Source: Pandoraea bronchicola
GTDB taxonomy: Bacteria > Pseudomonadota > Gammaproteobacteria > Burkholderiales > Burkholderiaceae
Assembly (NCBI RefSeq): GCF_902459805.1
Contig: NZ_CABPST010000008.1
Location: forward strand, 124,001 to 188,000
Length of the DNA stretch: 64,000 nt
Direction of reading: 5' to 3'
The position numbers and the translations under genes are program-made. The notes under the pieces were generated by a model. It had not been told where the DNA came from and searched no databases. It saw nothing but the letters and a program-made list of their open reading frames with translations. Of this stretch, positions 55,103 to 64,000 are shown one piece after another. Position 1 is the first letter of the stretch. Every line of letters starts with the position of its first letter.

Positions 55103-55951
55103 GTGAGCGTCGCCGAACCGATCGAAATTTCGCCTGAGCAAAGCAGCGCACGCGTGGCGTCGGGCAGCAGTTTTTACGCTGCGATGCGCATTCTGCCGCC
55201 CGCGCAGCGCGAAGGCATGTTCGAGATCTACGCCTTTTGCCGCGCCGTGGACGATATTGCCGACGACGGCGACGATACGTCGGCGAGCCGGATGTCGCGT
55301 CTGGCCGCATGGCGGCGCGATCTGGCCGATCTGTACGACGGACGCCCGTCGCCGTCGCTCGCGAACCTTGCCCGTGTGGTCAAGCAGTTCGGTCTGAAGC
55401 ACGAAGATTTCATTGCCGTCATCGAGGGCATGGAAATGGATGCCTGCGGCCCCATCGTCGCGCCCGATCTGCCCACGCTCGATCTGTATTGCGATCGCGT
55501 GGCAAGCGCCGTCGGCCGTCTGTCGGTCAAAGTGTTCGGCATGCCCGAGCAGGACGGCATCGACTTGTCCTATCACCTGGGCCGTGCGCTCCAACTGACG
55601 AATATTCTGCGCGATATCGACGAAGACGCCGGTATCGGCCGCGTCTATCTGCCGCGCGAAACGCTGGCGGACGCCGGTATCGTGGGGGCCACGCCGGAGA
55701 GGGTCGTCGCCGCCAAGCTCGATCGAGCCTGTGCGCCGCTTATCGCCCAGGCTCGCGAACATTACGCGAAGGCGCGGGCGATCATGGCGCGGCATCCGCG
55801 ACGTGTGGTCGTGGCGCCCGCCGTGATGGCCAAAGCCTACGGTGCGATTCTCGACAAACTCATTGCGCGCGGCTTTGCCGTGCCCCGCGAGCGCGTGCGA
55901 GTGCCGCGCTGGCGTCTCATTCTGATGCTGCTGCGGCAGATGGTCTTCTGA
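55103..55951 (+). CDS. hpnD: Presqualene diphosphate synthase HpnD
   Basis: 282 residues. Both aspartate-rich motifs are intact: FCRAVDDIADDGDD and LTNILRDIDEDAGIGRVYLP. It condenses two farnesyl diphosphates to presqualene diphosphate. The GTG at 55103 is chosen because GAGGAG lies about 5 bp upstream and SVAEPIEISPEQ follows; the open frame from 54965 is not protein-like at its start. The stop overlaps the hpnE ATG by one base. Confidence 0.93.
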   Translation: MSVAEPIEISPEQSSARVASGSSFYAAMRILPPAQREGMFEIYAFCRAVDDIADDGDDTSASRMSRLAAWRRDLADLYDGRPSPSLANLARVVKQFGLKHEDFIAVIEGMEMDACGPIVAPDLPTLDLYCDRVASAVGRLSVKVFGMPEQDGIDLSYHLGRALQLTNILRDIDEDAGIGRVYLPRETLADAGIVGATPERVVAAKLDRACAPLIAQAREHYAKARAIMARHPRRVVVAPAVMAKAYGAILDKLIARGFAVPRERVRVPRWRLILMLLRQMVF

Positions 55952-57204
55952 TGGCGGGCACGGTTCACGTCATCGGCGCCGGCCTTGCAGGGCTGGCCGC
56001 CGCGGTAAGGCTTGCCACGCGCGGTGTGCCCGTTGTGCTGCACGAGGCCGCGCCGCAGGCGGGCGGGCGTTGCCGATCCTATTTCGACCGGCAGTTGAAT
56101 GCCGTGATCGATAACGGCAATCATCTGGTGCTCTCGGGCAATACCACGATGCGCGAATTCACGCGCACCATCGGCGCCGAGCACACGCTGACCGGCCCCG
56201 GTCGCGCCGAGTTTGCGTTCATCGACCTCGATAGCGACGAACGCTGGACGGTGCGTCTGTCGGAAGGGCGTCTGCCGTGGTGGATCTTCGACAAGCACGC
56301 TCGCGTGCCGGACACGAAATGGTCGGACTATCTCTCGCTCGCGCCGCTGCTGCGCGCAGGGCCCGACGCGACGATGACCGACGCCATGCGTTGCCCGCCC
56401 ACGCTGTACAAGCGGCTGATTCACCCGCTGTTTCTCGCCGTGCTCAACGCCGATCCGGCCGAAGGCTCGGCGCAGATGGCCGCTGCCGTCATTCGCGAGA
56501 CGCTCGCCGCGGGCGGCAAGGCTTGCCATCCGCTGATTGCCAGCGACGGTCTGGACGTGTCGTTCGTCACGCCCGCACTGGCGTTCCTGGAAGCGAAGGG
56601 CGCGCGCGTGATGATGCAGCACCGTGTGCGTGCGTTGCACTTTGCGCCGGACGGCAGCCGCGTCGAAGCGATCGATTTTGGCGATGGCCCCGAGGCGCTT
56701 GCGGCGGACGATGCGGTGGTGCTCGCCGTGCCACCGAACGTGGCCGCGGCGCTGGTGCCGGAGCTGACTACGCCGGATGAATACCGCGCCATCGTCAACG
56801 CGCATTTTCAGGTGCCGCCGCCGCCGGGCTGCCCGCCGATGATTGGCGTGGTGAACGGTGTAAGCGACTGGATTTTCGCCTTCGATGGCCGTCTGTCGGT
56901 CACGATCAGCGGTGCAGATCATCTGCTCGACGAATCGCGGGAATCGCTCGCGCTTCGCATTTGGGAAGAGGTCGCACACGCCTGTCAGGTGCCGTCCACG
57001 CCGATGCCGGTGTGGCAACTGGTGCGTGAGAAGCGCGCCACGTTTGCGGCAACACCGGCGCAGGACAAGCGTCGCCCTGGCGCGCAGACGCGCTGGCGTA
57101 ATCTCGCGCTGGCCGGCGACTGGACGGCCACCGGGCTGCCCGCGACCATCGAGGGCGCGCTGCGCAGCGGCAACCGGGCAGCCGACCTGCTGCGACCGGC
57201 CTGA
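55951..57204 (+). CDS. hpnE: Hydroxysqualene dehydroxylase HpnE
   Basis: A 417-residue FAD-dependent amine-oxidoreductase-family protein. The dinucleotide-binding motif VIGAGLAGLAAAVRLATRG lies at residues 7-25, followed by APQAGGRCRSYFD, and the C-terminal FAD segment is LALAGDWTATGLPATIEGAL. It reduces hydroxysqualene to squalene. It is coupled to hpnD by a TGATG overlap. Confidence 0.93.
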   Translation: MAGTVHVIGAGLAGLAAAVRLATRGVPVVLHEAAPQAGGRCRSYFDRQLNAVIDNGNHLVLSGNTTMREFTRTIGAEHTLTGPGRAEFAFIDLDSDERWTVRLSEGRLPWWIFDKHARVPDTKWSDYLSLAPLLRAGPDATMTDAMRCPPTLYKRLIHPLFLAVLNADPAEGSAQMAAAVIRETLAAGGKACHPLIASDGLDVSFVTPALAFLEAKGARVMMQHRVRALHFAPDGSRVEAIDFGDGPEALAADDAVVLAVPPNVAAALVPELTTPDEYRAIVNAHFQVPPPPGCPPMIGVVNGVSDWIFAFDGRLSVTISGADHLLDESRESLALRIWEEVAHACQVPSTPMPVWQLVREKRATFAATPAQDKRRPGAQTRWRNLALAGDWTATGLPATIEGALRSGNRAADLLRPA

Positions 57205-57324
57205 GCCTCGTCGGATCGTCTTACGCGCTAGCCGGGCAGCAGAACCCGGCGCAATCGCAAGAGTGAATGTTTAACCGGCGCGCACGACGCGCCGCTCATA
57301 CGCCTTTGAGTAGGCAAGAACGCC

Positions 57325-59397
57325 ATGGATACGATACGCGATGCTTCCGAAAAGGAAGCGCGACGCACGGCCACTGCCACGGCCGTGGACCTCAAGCTGC
57401 ATACCGAACTTGCCCAGAAAGTGAGCACGGCAATGGCCACGCAGACCCTGGAAACAGGGATCGACCGCTCGATCACGGCACTGCTCGACCTGCAACAGGA
57501 CGACGGTCACTGGCTGTTCGAACTGGAAGCCGACTCGACCATTCCGGCCGAGTACGTGCTGCTCCGTCACCATCTGGGTGAGAAGGTCGACGCCGAACTC
57601 GAAGCGAAGATCGCCGCGTATCTGCGTCGTATTCAGGGCGAACATGGCGGCTGGCCGTTGTTCCACAAGGGCAAGTTCGACATGAGCGCCAGCGTGAAGG
57701 CGTACTTCGCGCTCAAGATGATCGGCGATCCGATCGATGCGCCGCACATGGTGCGTGCCCGCGAGGCCATCCTCTCGCGGGGCGGCGCGCAGAATTCGAA
57801 CGTCTTCACGCGCATTCTGCTGGCACTCTACGGCGTGCTCTCCTGGCGTGCCGTGCCGATGATGCCTGTCGAGATCATGCTGTTGCCGCAGTGGTTCCCC
57901 TTCCATCTGTCGAAGGTGTCGTACTGGGCCCGTACCGTGATCGTGCCGCTGCTCGTGTTGCAGGCCAAGCGCCCGCTTGCACGTAACCCGAAGGGTGTCG
58001 GTATCGACGAGCTGTTCATCGGCAACCCCAAAGATGTCGGCCCGCCCAAACGTGCGCCGCATCAGAGCCGTTTCTGGTTCACGTTCTTCTCAGGGGTCGA
58101 TCACGTGCTACGTGCGCTCGATCCGTTCTTCCCGAAGAGGCTGCGCGAGAAGTCGATCAAGCGCGCCGTCGATTTCGTCGAGGAACGTCTGAACGGCGAA
58201 GACGGGCTCGGCGCGATTTATCCGGCGATGGCCAACGCGGTCATGATGTACGACGTGCTTGGCTATCCGGAAGATCATCCGAGCCGCGCGATTGCCCGCA
58301 AGTCAGTCGAAAAGCTGGTGACGCCCGCCGATCACGAGACCTACGTGCAACCATGCCTGTCGCCGGTATGGGACACTGCCCTGTCGGCGCACGCGTTGCT
58401 CGAAACCGGTGATAAGCGCGCGATCGAAATGGCGGGCAAGGGCCTCGAGTGGCTCATTCCGCTCCAGATTCTGGACGTGCGTGGCGACTGGATTTCGCGT
58501 CGTCCGAACGTGCGTCCCGGCGGCTGGGCCTTCCAGTTTGCCAACCCCCACTACCCGGACGTGGACGACACCGCCGTGGTCGCCATGGCGATGGATCGCT
58601 ATGAGAAGCTCGCCGGCACGTTCGAGAACGACAAGGTCGATGCCAGCACGCGTCCGATGCGTCATGCGATCGATCGCGGCACGGAGTGGGTGATCGGCAT
58701 GCAGAGCGGCAACGGGGGCTGGGGGGCCTTCGAGCCGGAGAATACGCATCTGTATCTGAACAACATTCCGTTCTCGGATCACGGCGCGTTGCTCGATCCG
58801 CCGACGGTGGACGTCTCCGCACGTTGCCTCTCGATGCTGGCGCAACTGCCGCAATCGCCGGAGCGCAAGGCGTCAGCGGATCTGGCGTTGAAGTACATTC
58901 TCGACGATCAGGAGGCCGACGGCAGCTGGTACGGCCGCTGGGGCATGAATTTCGTGTACGGCACGTGGTCGGCCATGTGCAGCTTGCAGGCAGCGGGTTT
59001 GCCGCCGGAGCATCCGGCGCTGGCACGGTCGGCACAATGGCTCATCTCGATCCAGAACGCCGACGGCGGCTGGGGCGAAGACGGCGACAGCTACAAGCTC
59101 GAGTACAAGGGCTATGAGTCGGCGCCGAGCACGTCGTCGCAGACGGCCTGGGCGTTACTCGGTCTGATGGCCGCGGGCAAGGCCAACGATCCGGCGGTCA
59201 AGCGCGGCATCGACTATCTGCTCAACACGCAGAACGACGAAGGGCTTTGGGACGAGGAACTTTACACGGCGACGGGCTTCCCTCGAGTGTTCTATCTGCG
59301 TTATCACGGCTATCGCAAGTTCTTCCCGCTGTGGGCACTCGCGCGCTATCGTAATCTGACGGTGCGCAACGATTGCCCCGTGCCCTGCGGCATGTAA
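57325..59397 (+). CDS. shc: Squalene-hopene cyclase
   Basis: A 690-residue class II triterpene cyclase. The protonating DxDD motif is YPDVDDTAVVAM (Asp412, Asp414, Asp415), and several QW repeats are present, such as GNGGWGAFEPEN, ADGSWYGRWG, NADGGWGED and NDEGLWDEE. It cyclises squalene to hopene and diplopterol at the membrane. The N-terminus is about 40 residues longer than the shortest homologues and rich in T, A and K, so an internal start such as the ATG at residue 37 cannot be excluded. hpnG follows after 12 bp. Confidence 0.96.
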   Translation: MDTIRDASEKEARRTATATAVDLKLHTELAQKVSTAMATQTLETGIDRSITALLDLQQDDGHWLFELEADSTIPAEYVLLRHHLGEKVDAELEAKIAAYLRRIQGEHGGWPLFHKGKFDMSASVKAYFALKMIGDPIDAPHMVRAREAILSRGGAQNSNVFTRILLALYGVLSWRAVPMMPVEIMLLPQWFPFHLSKVSYWARTVIVPLLVLQAKRPLARNPKGVGIDELFIGNPKDVGPPKRAPHQSRFWFTFFSGVDHVLRALDPFFPKRLREKSIKRAVDFVEERLNGEDGLGAIYPAMANAVMMYDVLGYPEDHPSRAIARKSVEKLVTPADHETYVQPCLSPVWDTALSAHALLETGDKRAIEMAGKGLEWLIPLQILDVRGDWISRRPNVRPGGWAFQFANPHYPDVDDTAVVAMAMDRYEKLAGTFENDKVDASTRPMRHAIDRGTEWVIGMQSGNGGWGAFEPENTHLYLNNIPFSDHGALLDPPTVDVSARCLSMLAQLPQSPERKASADLALKYILDDQEADGSWYGRWGMNFVYGTWSAMCSLQAAGLPPEHPALARSAQWLISIQNADGGWGEDGDSYKLEYKGYESAPSTSSQTAWALLGLMAAGKANDPAVKRGIDYLLNTQNDEGLWDEELYTATGFPRVFYLRYHGYRKFFPLWALARYRNLTVRNDCPVPCGM

Positions 59398-59409
59398 AAC
59401 GCGAACGCC

Positions 59410-60105
59410 ATGACCCCGCCCATCATCGTTGTGACCGGTATGCCCTTCGAAGCGCGCATCGCGCGCGGCAACGGGGTGCTCGTGGTCTGCGCGCAGAACG
59501 ACACGCTCGCCGCAGACCTGGAGGTTGCGATGGCACGTGATGGCGCGCGCGGGCTGGTGAGCTTCGGTACGGCGGGCGGGTTGATTCCCGGCATGAAGCC
59601 CGGTCAGTGGGTGATCGCGCACAAGGTGCTGGATATGCCACAGCAGGCGCGCGAGTATGTGGCGGCCATTGGCTGGGCCGACGCATTACGTCGTGCCATG
59701 CCCGGTGCCTTGCGCGCCGATCTGGCAGGCGTGACTGCGCCTGTGGTGAACGCGGACGACAAAGCCGCGTTGCTTCGCGAGAGCGGGGCGGCAGCGGCGG
59801 ATATGGAATCGCATATCGTGGCGCGAGTGGCGCAGGCGCACGGGCTGCCGTTCGTCGCCGCACGGGTGGTGATTGATCCGGCCGAACGGTCTCTCCCTCC
59901 GGCGGCGCTCGCGGGGCTTCGCAGCGACGGTTCCACCGACATTCTCGGCGTGCTGCGCTCGCTGGCCGTCAATCCATTGCAATTGCCTGCGTTGCTGCGC
60001 GTCGGGAAAGACGCCAGCCTCGCCAGGCAGTCCATGCGTCACGGACGCCAGATCGTGGCCCTCAAGCTGGGCGATGGCTTCGGTGCCGTGGCCGCCGGCA
60101 TCTGA
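59410..60105 (+). CDS. hpnG: Hopanoid-associated nucleoside phosphorylase HpnG
   Basis: A 231-residue protein of the purine nucleoside phosphorylase/MTA nucleosidase superfamily. It has IIVVTGMPFEARIARGNG, GARGLVSFGTAGGLIPGMKP and AAADMESHIVARVAQAHGLP, where the glutamate of DMES is the nucleoside-binding residue. It removes adenine from adenosylhopane, giving ribosylhopane, the step after HpnH. The terminator at 60153 closes the hpnDE-shc-hpnG unit. Confidence 0.92.
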   Translation: MTPPIIVVTGMPFEARIARGNGVLVVCAQNDTLAADLEVAMARDGARGLVSFGTAGGLIPGMKPGQWVIAHKVLDMPQQAREYVAAIGWADALRRAMPGALRADLAGVTAPVVNADDKAALLRESGAAAADMESHIVARVAQAHGLPFVAARVVIDPAERSLPPAALAGLRSDGSTDILGVLRSLAVNPLQLPALLRVGKDASLARQSMRHGRQIVALKLGDGFGAVAAGI

Positions 60106-60152
60106 TCGCGTCGGTCCCCGCACGGCCTTTCAACGGCAAGCGTCACCCAGGA

Positions 60153-60190
60153 AAAATGCCAGCGCGTCTTTGCAGACGGGCTGGCATTTT
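60153..60190. terminator. Bidirectional terminator between convergent hopanoid units
   Basis: Arms AAAATGCCAGC (60153-60163) and GCTGGCATTTT (60180-60190) pair perfectly, with an inner CGTCT/AGACG stem and a short loop. A- and T-rich ends on both sides let it serve both hpnG (plus) and hpnB (minus). Confidence 0.85.
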
Positions 60191-60221
60191 CGTTTTGGGC
60201 CGAGACCGGCAGGTGGCTGGT

Positions 60222-61424
60222 TCACACGTCCGACGATTGCTGTCCGCGCGCCTGAGCGCGTCCCTTCCACATGCCACCACGACCGCGCCAGTGTTGCAGT
60301 GCCGAGTCGAACGTGAAGACGGTGTACAACGCAGCGACGAGCGGCAGCATCGGTCCGAAGCTCGACGGCTGACGATAGAAGCGCAGCATCGGCAGGTACG
60401 ACAGCGTCATCGCAATCCAGGCAAAGAGACCCAGCCACTGGGCAATGCCCGAGGCGAAGATCGTCATGGCAGGCGGCACGATGAACGTGAGCAGCAGCGA
60501 TACGATGGTGCCCGCGAGCAACACCGGCGAGTACTGCAACTGTGCATAGGCCGTGCGCGACACCATCTTGCGAATCTCGCCGAGGTTGTCGTACGGACGC
60601 ACGCTGACGGCCCGCTCCGTGAGACCCAGCCAGATCGCGCCTTGCTTCTTGAGCAGACGTCCCATGGCGCAGTCGTCGATGATCTCGTCGCGAATGGCTT
60701 CGATACCGCCACCGGCTTCGAGCGAGGCGCGATGAATCAGCATGCAACCGCCTGCGGCCGCCGCCATGCGCTTCTTCGGATCGTTGACCCAGGCGAACGG
60801 GTACAGCATCTGGAAGAACAGCACGAACGCGGGAATCAGCGTGCGTTCGAACCATGCCGTGCAGCGCAGCTTTGCCATGAGCGAGACGAGCACGCGATTG
60901 TCGCCCGTGGCACGCGTGACCAGACGACGCACATTCTCCGGCGAATGCGCGATGTCGGCGTCCGTGTGCAACAGATAGTCGGGCGCGATGCCATCGTCGT
61001 TTGTGGCGGGATCGCTCGCGAACGCCACCCCCTGACGCACCGCCCACATCTTGCCGGTCCAGCCACCGGGCAGCGGCTGGCCGCTGAGCACATCCACGCG
61101 GCGGATGAAGCCGTCGGCGGCTGCACGTGCGGCGGCTTCGCGGGCGAGATCGGCCGTGCCGTCGTGGCTCTGATCGTCGACAACCACGATGCGCAGCCGT
61201 CCCGCATAGTCCTGACGGCACAGCGATTCAACCACTTGTCCGATCGATTCCGCCTCGTTGCGCGCGGGAATGACAACGGCCACGACGGGCCAGACGCCGG
61301 GCGCCGGCAGGCGCGCTTCGTCCAGATCGTCACGCTCACGCGCGCGCCAGAAATCACCCTGCGAACTCAGCAGATAGATCCAGATGGCCAGCGACAACGC
61401 GGCAATCCAGGCCAAAACAGTCAT
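60222..61424 (-). CDS. hpnB: Hopene-associated glycosyltransferase HpnB
   Basis: 400 residues. An N-terminal membrane anchor (VLAWIAALSLAIWIYLLSS) is followed by a GT-A fold glycosyltransferase: VAVVIPARNEAESIGQVVES, RIVVVDDQSHDGT and the metal-binding LLHTDADIAH. Three C-terminal membrane helices follow, for example LLAGTIVSLLLTFIVPPAM. It is associated with side-chain glycosylation of extended hopanoids; its exact reaction is not settled. The ATG at 61424 overlaps the hpnA stop by 4 bp. Confidence 0.9.
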   Translation of the reverse strand: MTVLAWIAALSLAIWIYLLSSQGDFWRARERDDLDEARLPAPGVWPVVAVVIPARNEAESIGQVVESLCRQDYAGRLRIVVVDDQSHDGTADLAREAAARAAADGFIRRVDVLSGQPLPGGWTGKMWAVRQGVAFASDPATNDDGIAPDYLLHTDADIAHSPENVRRLVTRATGDNRVLVSLMAKLRCTAWFERTLIPAFVLFFQMLYPFAWVNDPKKRMAAAAGGCMLIHRASLEAGGGIEAIRDEIIDDCAMGRLLKKQGAIWLGLTERAVSVRPYDNLGEIRKMVSRTAYAQLQYSPVLLAGTIVSLLLTFIVPPAMTIFASGIAQWLGLFAWIAMTLSYLPMLRFYRQPSSFGPMLPLVAALYTVFTFDSALQHWRGRGGMWKGRAQARGQQSSDV

Positions 61425-62416
61425 GACAGATATCCGGCAGAACCAAACCAGGCGAGCGCGTCGCGCAGGCCTTCGGAGTAGGGGCGGGCAGTGTAGCCAA
61501 GATCGCGCTTCGCCTTCTCGGACGAGAAGAACATGTGGTAGCGCGACATCTTCAGGCCATCGACGGTGACGAACGGCTCTTTGCCCGTGAAGCGAGCAAC
61601 GCCTTGCGCTGCCATCGCGAGCGGATAGAGCGGCCAACGCGGCAGTGCAATCTTTGGGGCCTTGCGATCGACCATACCCGCAATGCCCGCGAGCATGTCA
61701 CGCAGCAGAACGTCGTCGCCGCCAAGAATGTAGCGCTCACCGATGCGTCCGCGCTCGAGAGCAAGCAGATGGCCTTCGGCGCAATCGTCGACGTGAACGA
61801 GATTCAGGCCCGTATCGACAAACGCGGGAATCTTGCCTTGCGCGGCTTCGACGATGATGCGCCCGGTCGGCGTGGGCTTGATGTCGCGCGGACCGATGGG
61901 CGTGGACGGATTGACGATCACGGCGGGCAGGCCGTCGTTCGCAATCATTCGCTCGACCAGACGTTCGGCCGCCACCTTGCTGCGCTTGTACACGCCGATG
62001 GTGGTGGCTTCGTCGTTCGGGGAGGTTTCGTCGACGGGACCGACGGCGTCGTGAACACGCAGTGTGGCGACACTGCTGGTGTACACCACGCGCTCGACGC
62101 CTGCACGCAGCGCGGCTTCCATCACCGTGCGCGTGCCGTCGATGTTGGCCCGCATGATGTCGTTCGGATCTTTCGCCCAGAGACGATAGTCGGCGGCGAC
62201 GTGGAGCAGGGCATCGACCCCGGTGAGCGCGCGTTGCATCGATGCCGCATCGCGCATGTCGCCTTCCACGACTTCAACGGGCAGGTCGGCGAGGTTCGCG
62301 CGCGGACTGGTGCCACGCACCAGCAGGCGAACCTCGTGACCGCGCGCGAGCGCCGTGCGTGCCACCGCAGAACCGACGAACCCGGAGGCGCCGGTGACCA
62401 GCACACGCGACGGCAT
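61421..62416 (-). CDS. hpnA: Hopanoid-associated sugar epimerase HpnA
   Basis: A 331-residue extended SDR of the NAD-dependent epimerase type. It has RVLVTGASGFVGSAVARTAL at the N-terminus, VVYTSSVATL with the catalytic serine region, and YKRSKVAAE supplying YxxxK. It is presumed to act on a sugar or side-chain intermediate of composite hopanoids. It starts directly after the hpnH stop and overlaps hpnB, giving a compact hpnH-hpnA-hpnB order. Confidence 0.92.
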   Translation of the reverse strand: MPSRVLVTGASGFVGSAVARTALARGHEVRLLVRGTSPRANLADLPVEVVEGDMRDAASMQRALTGVDALLHVAADYRLWAKDPNDIMRANIDGTRTVMEAALRAGVERVVYTSSVATLRVHDAVGPVDETSPNDEATTIGVYKRSKVAAERLVERMIANDGLPAVIVNPSTPIGPRDIKPTPTGRIIVEAAQGKIPAFVDTGLNLVHVDDCAEGHLLALERGRIGERYILGGDDVLLRDMLAGIAGMVDRKAPKIALPRWPLYPLAMAAQGVARFTGKEPFVTVDGLKMSRYHMFFSSEKAKRDLGYTARPYSEGLRDALAWFGSAGYLS

Positions 62417-63538
62417 TTACGCCTTGGCCCGGCGCAGTTCGTCGAGCTTGATCTCGACGTGCTTCGAGAACACGAACTCGGCCGGACGCTGCTTGGCGAA
62501 CGAGACGTCCTCGGCCATCGGGCCATCGGTACGCACGCCCTTGAGCGCGACACCCAGCGCGCGCAGCGGACGCGTCAGCGTCTCGTTCACGGCCGTGGCT
62601 TCGAAGCCGCTGTGCACCATGCAGTCGGCGCACTTCTCGTAGTTGCCCACACCGTACTTGTCCCAGTCGGTGGTTTCCATCAGTTCCGTGTACGTCTTGG
62701 CATAGCCTTCGCCAAGCAGGTAGCACGGACGCTGCCAGCCGAACACGGTACGCGTCGGGTTACCCCACGGCGTGCAGTGGTACGAACGGTTGCCGGCAAG
62801 GAAGTCCAGGAACAGGCTCGATTGGCTAAACGTCCAGTTCTTGCCGCCGTTGCCGCGCTTGAGAATGTCGCGGAACAGTTGCTTGGTCTTCGAACGGTTC
62901 AGGAAGTGCTGCTGATCCGGCGCGCGCTCGTAGGCATAGCCCGGCGAGACGGTAATGCCGTCAAGGCCAAGGTCCTTCGTCGAATCGAAGAACTTGGCGA
63001 CCTTCTCCGGATCGGCGTTGTTGAACAGCGTGCAGTTGATGTTCACGCGGAAGCCGCGCGACTTGGCCAGCTTGATGGCGGACACGGCGCGGTCGTACAC
63101 ACCTTCCTGCGACACGGCGGCGTCGTGCATTTCACGGTCGCCGTCGAGGTGAATCGACCAGACGAAGAACGGGCTCGGCTCGTAGTCGTCGATCTTCTTT
63201 TCGAGCAACAGGGCGTTCGTGCACAGATAGACGAACTTCTTGCGTGCGATGATGCCCTTGACGATCTCCGGCATTTCCTTGTGCAGCAGCGGCTCGCCAC
63301 CGGCGATCGAGACCACCGGTGCGCCGCATTCGTCCACGGCGTCGAGCGAGTCCTTGAGCGAGACGCGCTGATTCAGGATGGGGTCCGGATAGTCGATCTT
63401 GCCGCAGCCCGAGCAGGCGAGGTTGCAGCGGAACAGCGGTTCGAGCATGAGCACCAGCGGGTAGCGCTTGTTGCCCTTGAAGCGTTGCTTCATCAGATAG
63501 GCGCCAACATACGCCTGTTGCAGGAAGGGGATGGCCAA
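62417..63538 (-). CDS. hpnH: Radical SAM adenosyl-hopene synthase HpnH
   Basis: A 373-residue radical SAM enzyme. The 4Fe-4S motif is CNLACSGC with Cys38, Cys42 and Cys45, followed by the SAM-binding VVSIAGGEPLLHKE. It adds a 5'-deoxyadenosyl group to hopene to start the extended C35 hopanoids. The C-terminal cysteine pair (EKCADCMVH) is as in other HpnH proteins. The gap to ispH is 23 bp, so both share an operon. Confidence 0.95.
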   Translation of the reverse strand: MAIPFLQQAYVGAYLMKQRFKGNKRYPLVLMLEPLFRCNLACSGCGKIDYPDPILNQRVSLKDSLDAVDECGAPVVSIAGGEPLLHKEMPEIVKGIIARKKFVYLCTNALLLEKKIDDYEPSPFFVWSIHLDGDREMHDAAVSQEGVYDRAVSAIKLAKSRGFRVNINCTLFNNADPEKVAKFFDSTKDLGLDGITVSPGYAYERAPDQQHFLNRSKTKQLFRDILKRGNGGKNWTFSQSSLFLDFLAGNRSYHCTPWGNPTRTVFGWQRPCYLLGEGYAKTYTELMETTDWDKYGVGNYEKCADCMVHSGFEATAVNETLTRPLRALGVALKGVRTDGPMAEDVSFAKQRPAEFVFSKHVEIKLDELRRAKA

Positions 63539-63561
63539 GTTCGGCTCCTGTTCGTGTTGCG

Positions 63562-64000
63562 TTAGCCAGCGACCGCGTGTTGCGCGGCGACCGGCTCGTG
63601 TTTAATCAATTCCGACGGCAGGCGAAACTGGATGGTTTCCTCGATGCCGTCCATGAGAGTCACTTCGACGGTGTCGATGCGACGCAGTGCGTCGATCACG
63701 TCTTCGACCATGCGCTCGGGCGCAGATGCCCCGGCGGTAATGCCGATGCGGGCCTGGCCGCGCACCCATTCCGGATTCAGCTCTGAGCCATCGGCCACCA
63801 GGTAGCTCGGCAGTCCCATTTCGGAGCCGATTTCGCGCAGGCGGTTCGAGTTCGAGCTGTTCGTCGCCCCGACCACCAGCAGTACATCCACGCGCTCGCA
63901 CAGCTCGCGCACGGCGGTCTGGCGATTCTGCGTGGCATAGCAGATGTCTTTGGTGTTCGGGCCGACGATATTGGTAAAGCGACGTTGCAGCGCAGCAATG
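63562..64000 (-). CDS. ispH: 4-hydroxy-3-methylbut-2-enyl diphosphate reductase, 5' end cut by window edge
   Basis: The C-terminal part of IspH (LytB), the 4Fe-4S enzyme that makes isopentenyl and dimethylallyl diphosphate at the end of the MEP pathway. The frame is open to the window edge: [35 protein letters not shown] and [18 protein letters not shown] are family hallmarks, and the cysteine in DICYAT is a cluster ligand. About 146 of the usual 310-320 residues are visible. Its place ahead of hpnH links precursor supply to hopanoid synthesis. Confidence 0.95.
   Translation of the reverse strand, partial: IAALQRRFTNIVGPNTKDICYATQNRQTAVRELCERVDVLLVVGATNSSNSNRLREIGSEMGLPSYLVADGSELNPEWVRGQARIGITAGASAPERMVEDVIDALRRIDTVEVTLMDGIEETIQFRLPSELIKHEPVAAQHAVAG

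Noticed and set aside
61535-63565. 676-codon plus-strand frame opposite hpnA and hpnH
   Set aside because: Composition is that of an antisense shadow; hpnA and hpnH are certain on the minus strand.

Overview
The window reads as chromosomal DNA of a high-GC betaproteobacterium of the Burkholderiales. The CyoABCD oxidase, the hopanoid cluster, the class II aldolase/AAHS-transporter catabolic genes and the style of the regulators fit Burkholderiaceae, and the overall feel is closest to Pandoraea. That genus guess comes from protein character alone and was not searched. No rRNA, tRNA or CRISPR array was seen.

Layout. 0-13.5 kb holds metabolic islands: the 3' part of argC; a predicted D-threonate operon (DeoR regulator, KdgT-like permease, DtnK kinase, PdxA2 dehydrogenase) with clear palindromic operators; a small secreted protein; a LysR/SDR divergent pair; and a predicted aromatic-acid operon (AAHS transporter, 4,5-dihydroxyphthalate-decarboxylase-like protein, class II aldolase) divergent from a MerR-type-HTH/citrate-synthase-like protein that has lost catalytic residues. 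13.6-29.4 kb is a surface-signalling and giant-exoprotein locus: an STN-TonB_C hybrid, an ECF sigma factor, a FecR-like anti-sigma factor, a 4086-residue filamentous-haemagglutinin-family protein and a second ECF sigma factor. 29.4-30.0 kb holds a TRIC-type channel.

30.1-41.8 kb is the most interesting part. A MacA-MacB-NodT-type tripartite exporter is preceded by a 25-codon hydrophobic peptide gene with a strong ribosome-binding site. Facing it is a two-component system (LuxR-type response regulator and membrane histidine kinase). Upstream of that system is an operon of three more tiny genes (24, 34 and 24 residues), two of them with an identical, ideally spaced AGGAGA site, ending in a hairpin terminator. 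One of these peptides resembles the peptide next to macA. A 17-bp element (CTGTGATT-NN-TACAAGT) lies upstream of both peptide operons. A related inverted copy lies in front of a divergent autotransporter that carries an HEVAH zinc-protease motif. I read this as one regulon of secreted or membrane micropeptides, their exporter, a sensor and a surface protease. It appears undescribed, but this is inference.

42.2-50.2 kb is housekeeping and accessory: cyoABCD with a LysR gene 2 bp downstream, a secreted hypothetical protein, a nitronate-monooxygenase-family enzyme and a DMT exporter. 50.3-53.8 kb is a visibly lower-GC patch with a PAS-LuxR regulator, an MHS-type MFS transporter and a TenI/ThiE-like protein. 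54.0 kb to the end is the hopanoid cluster: hpnC divergent from hpnD-hpnE-shc-hpnG, and convergent with these hpnB-hpnA-hpnH-ispH. Together these would take the IspH product through farnesyl diphosphate to squalene, hopene and extended hopanoids.
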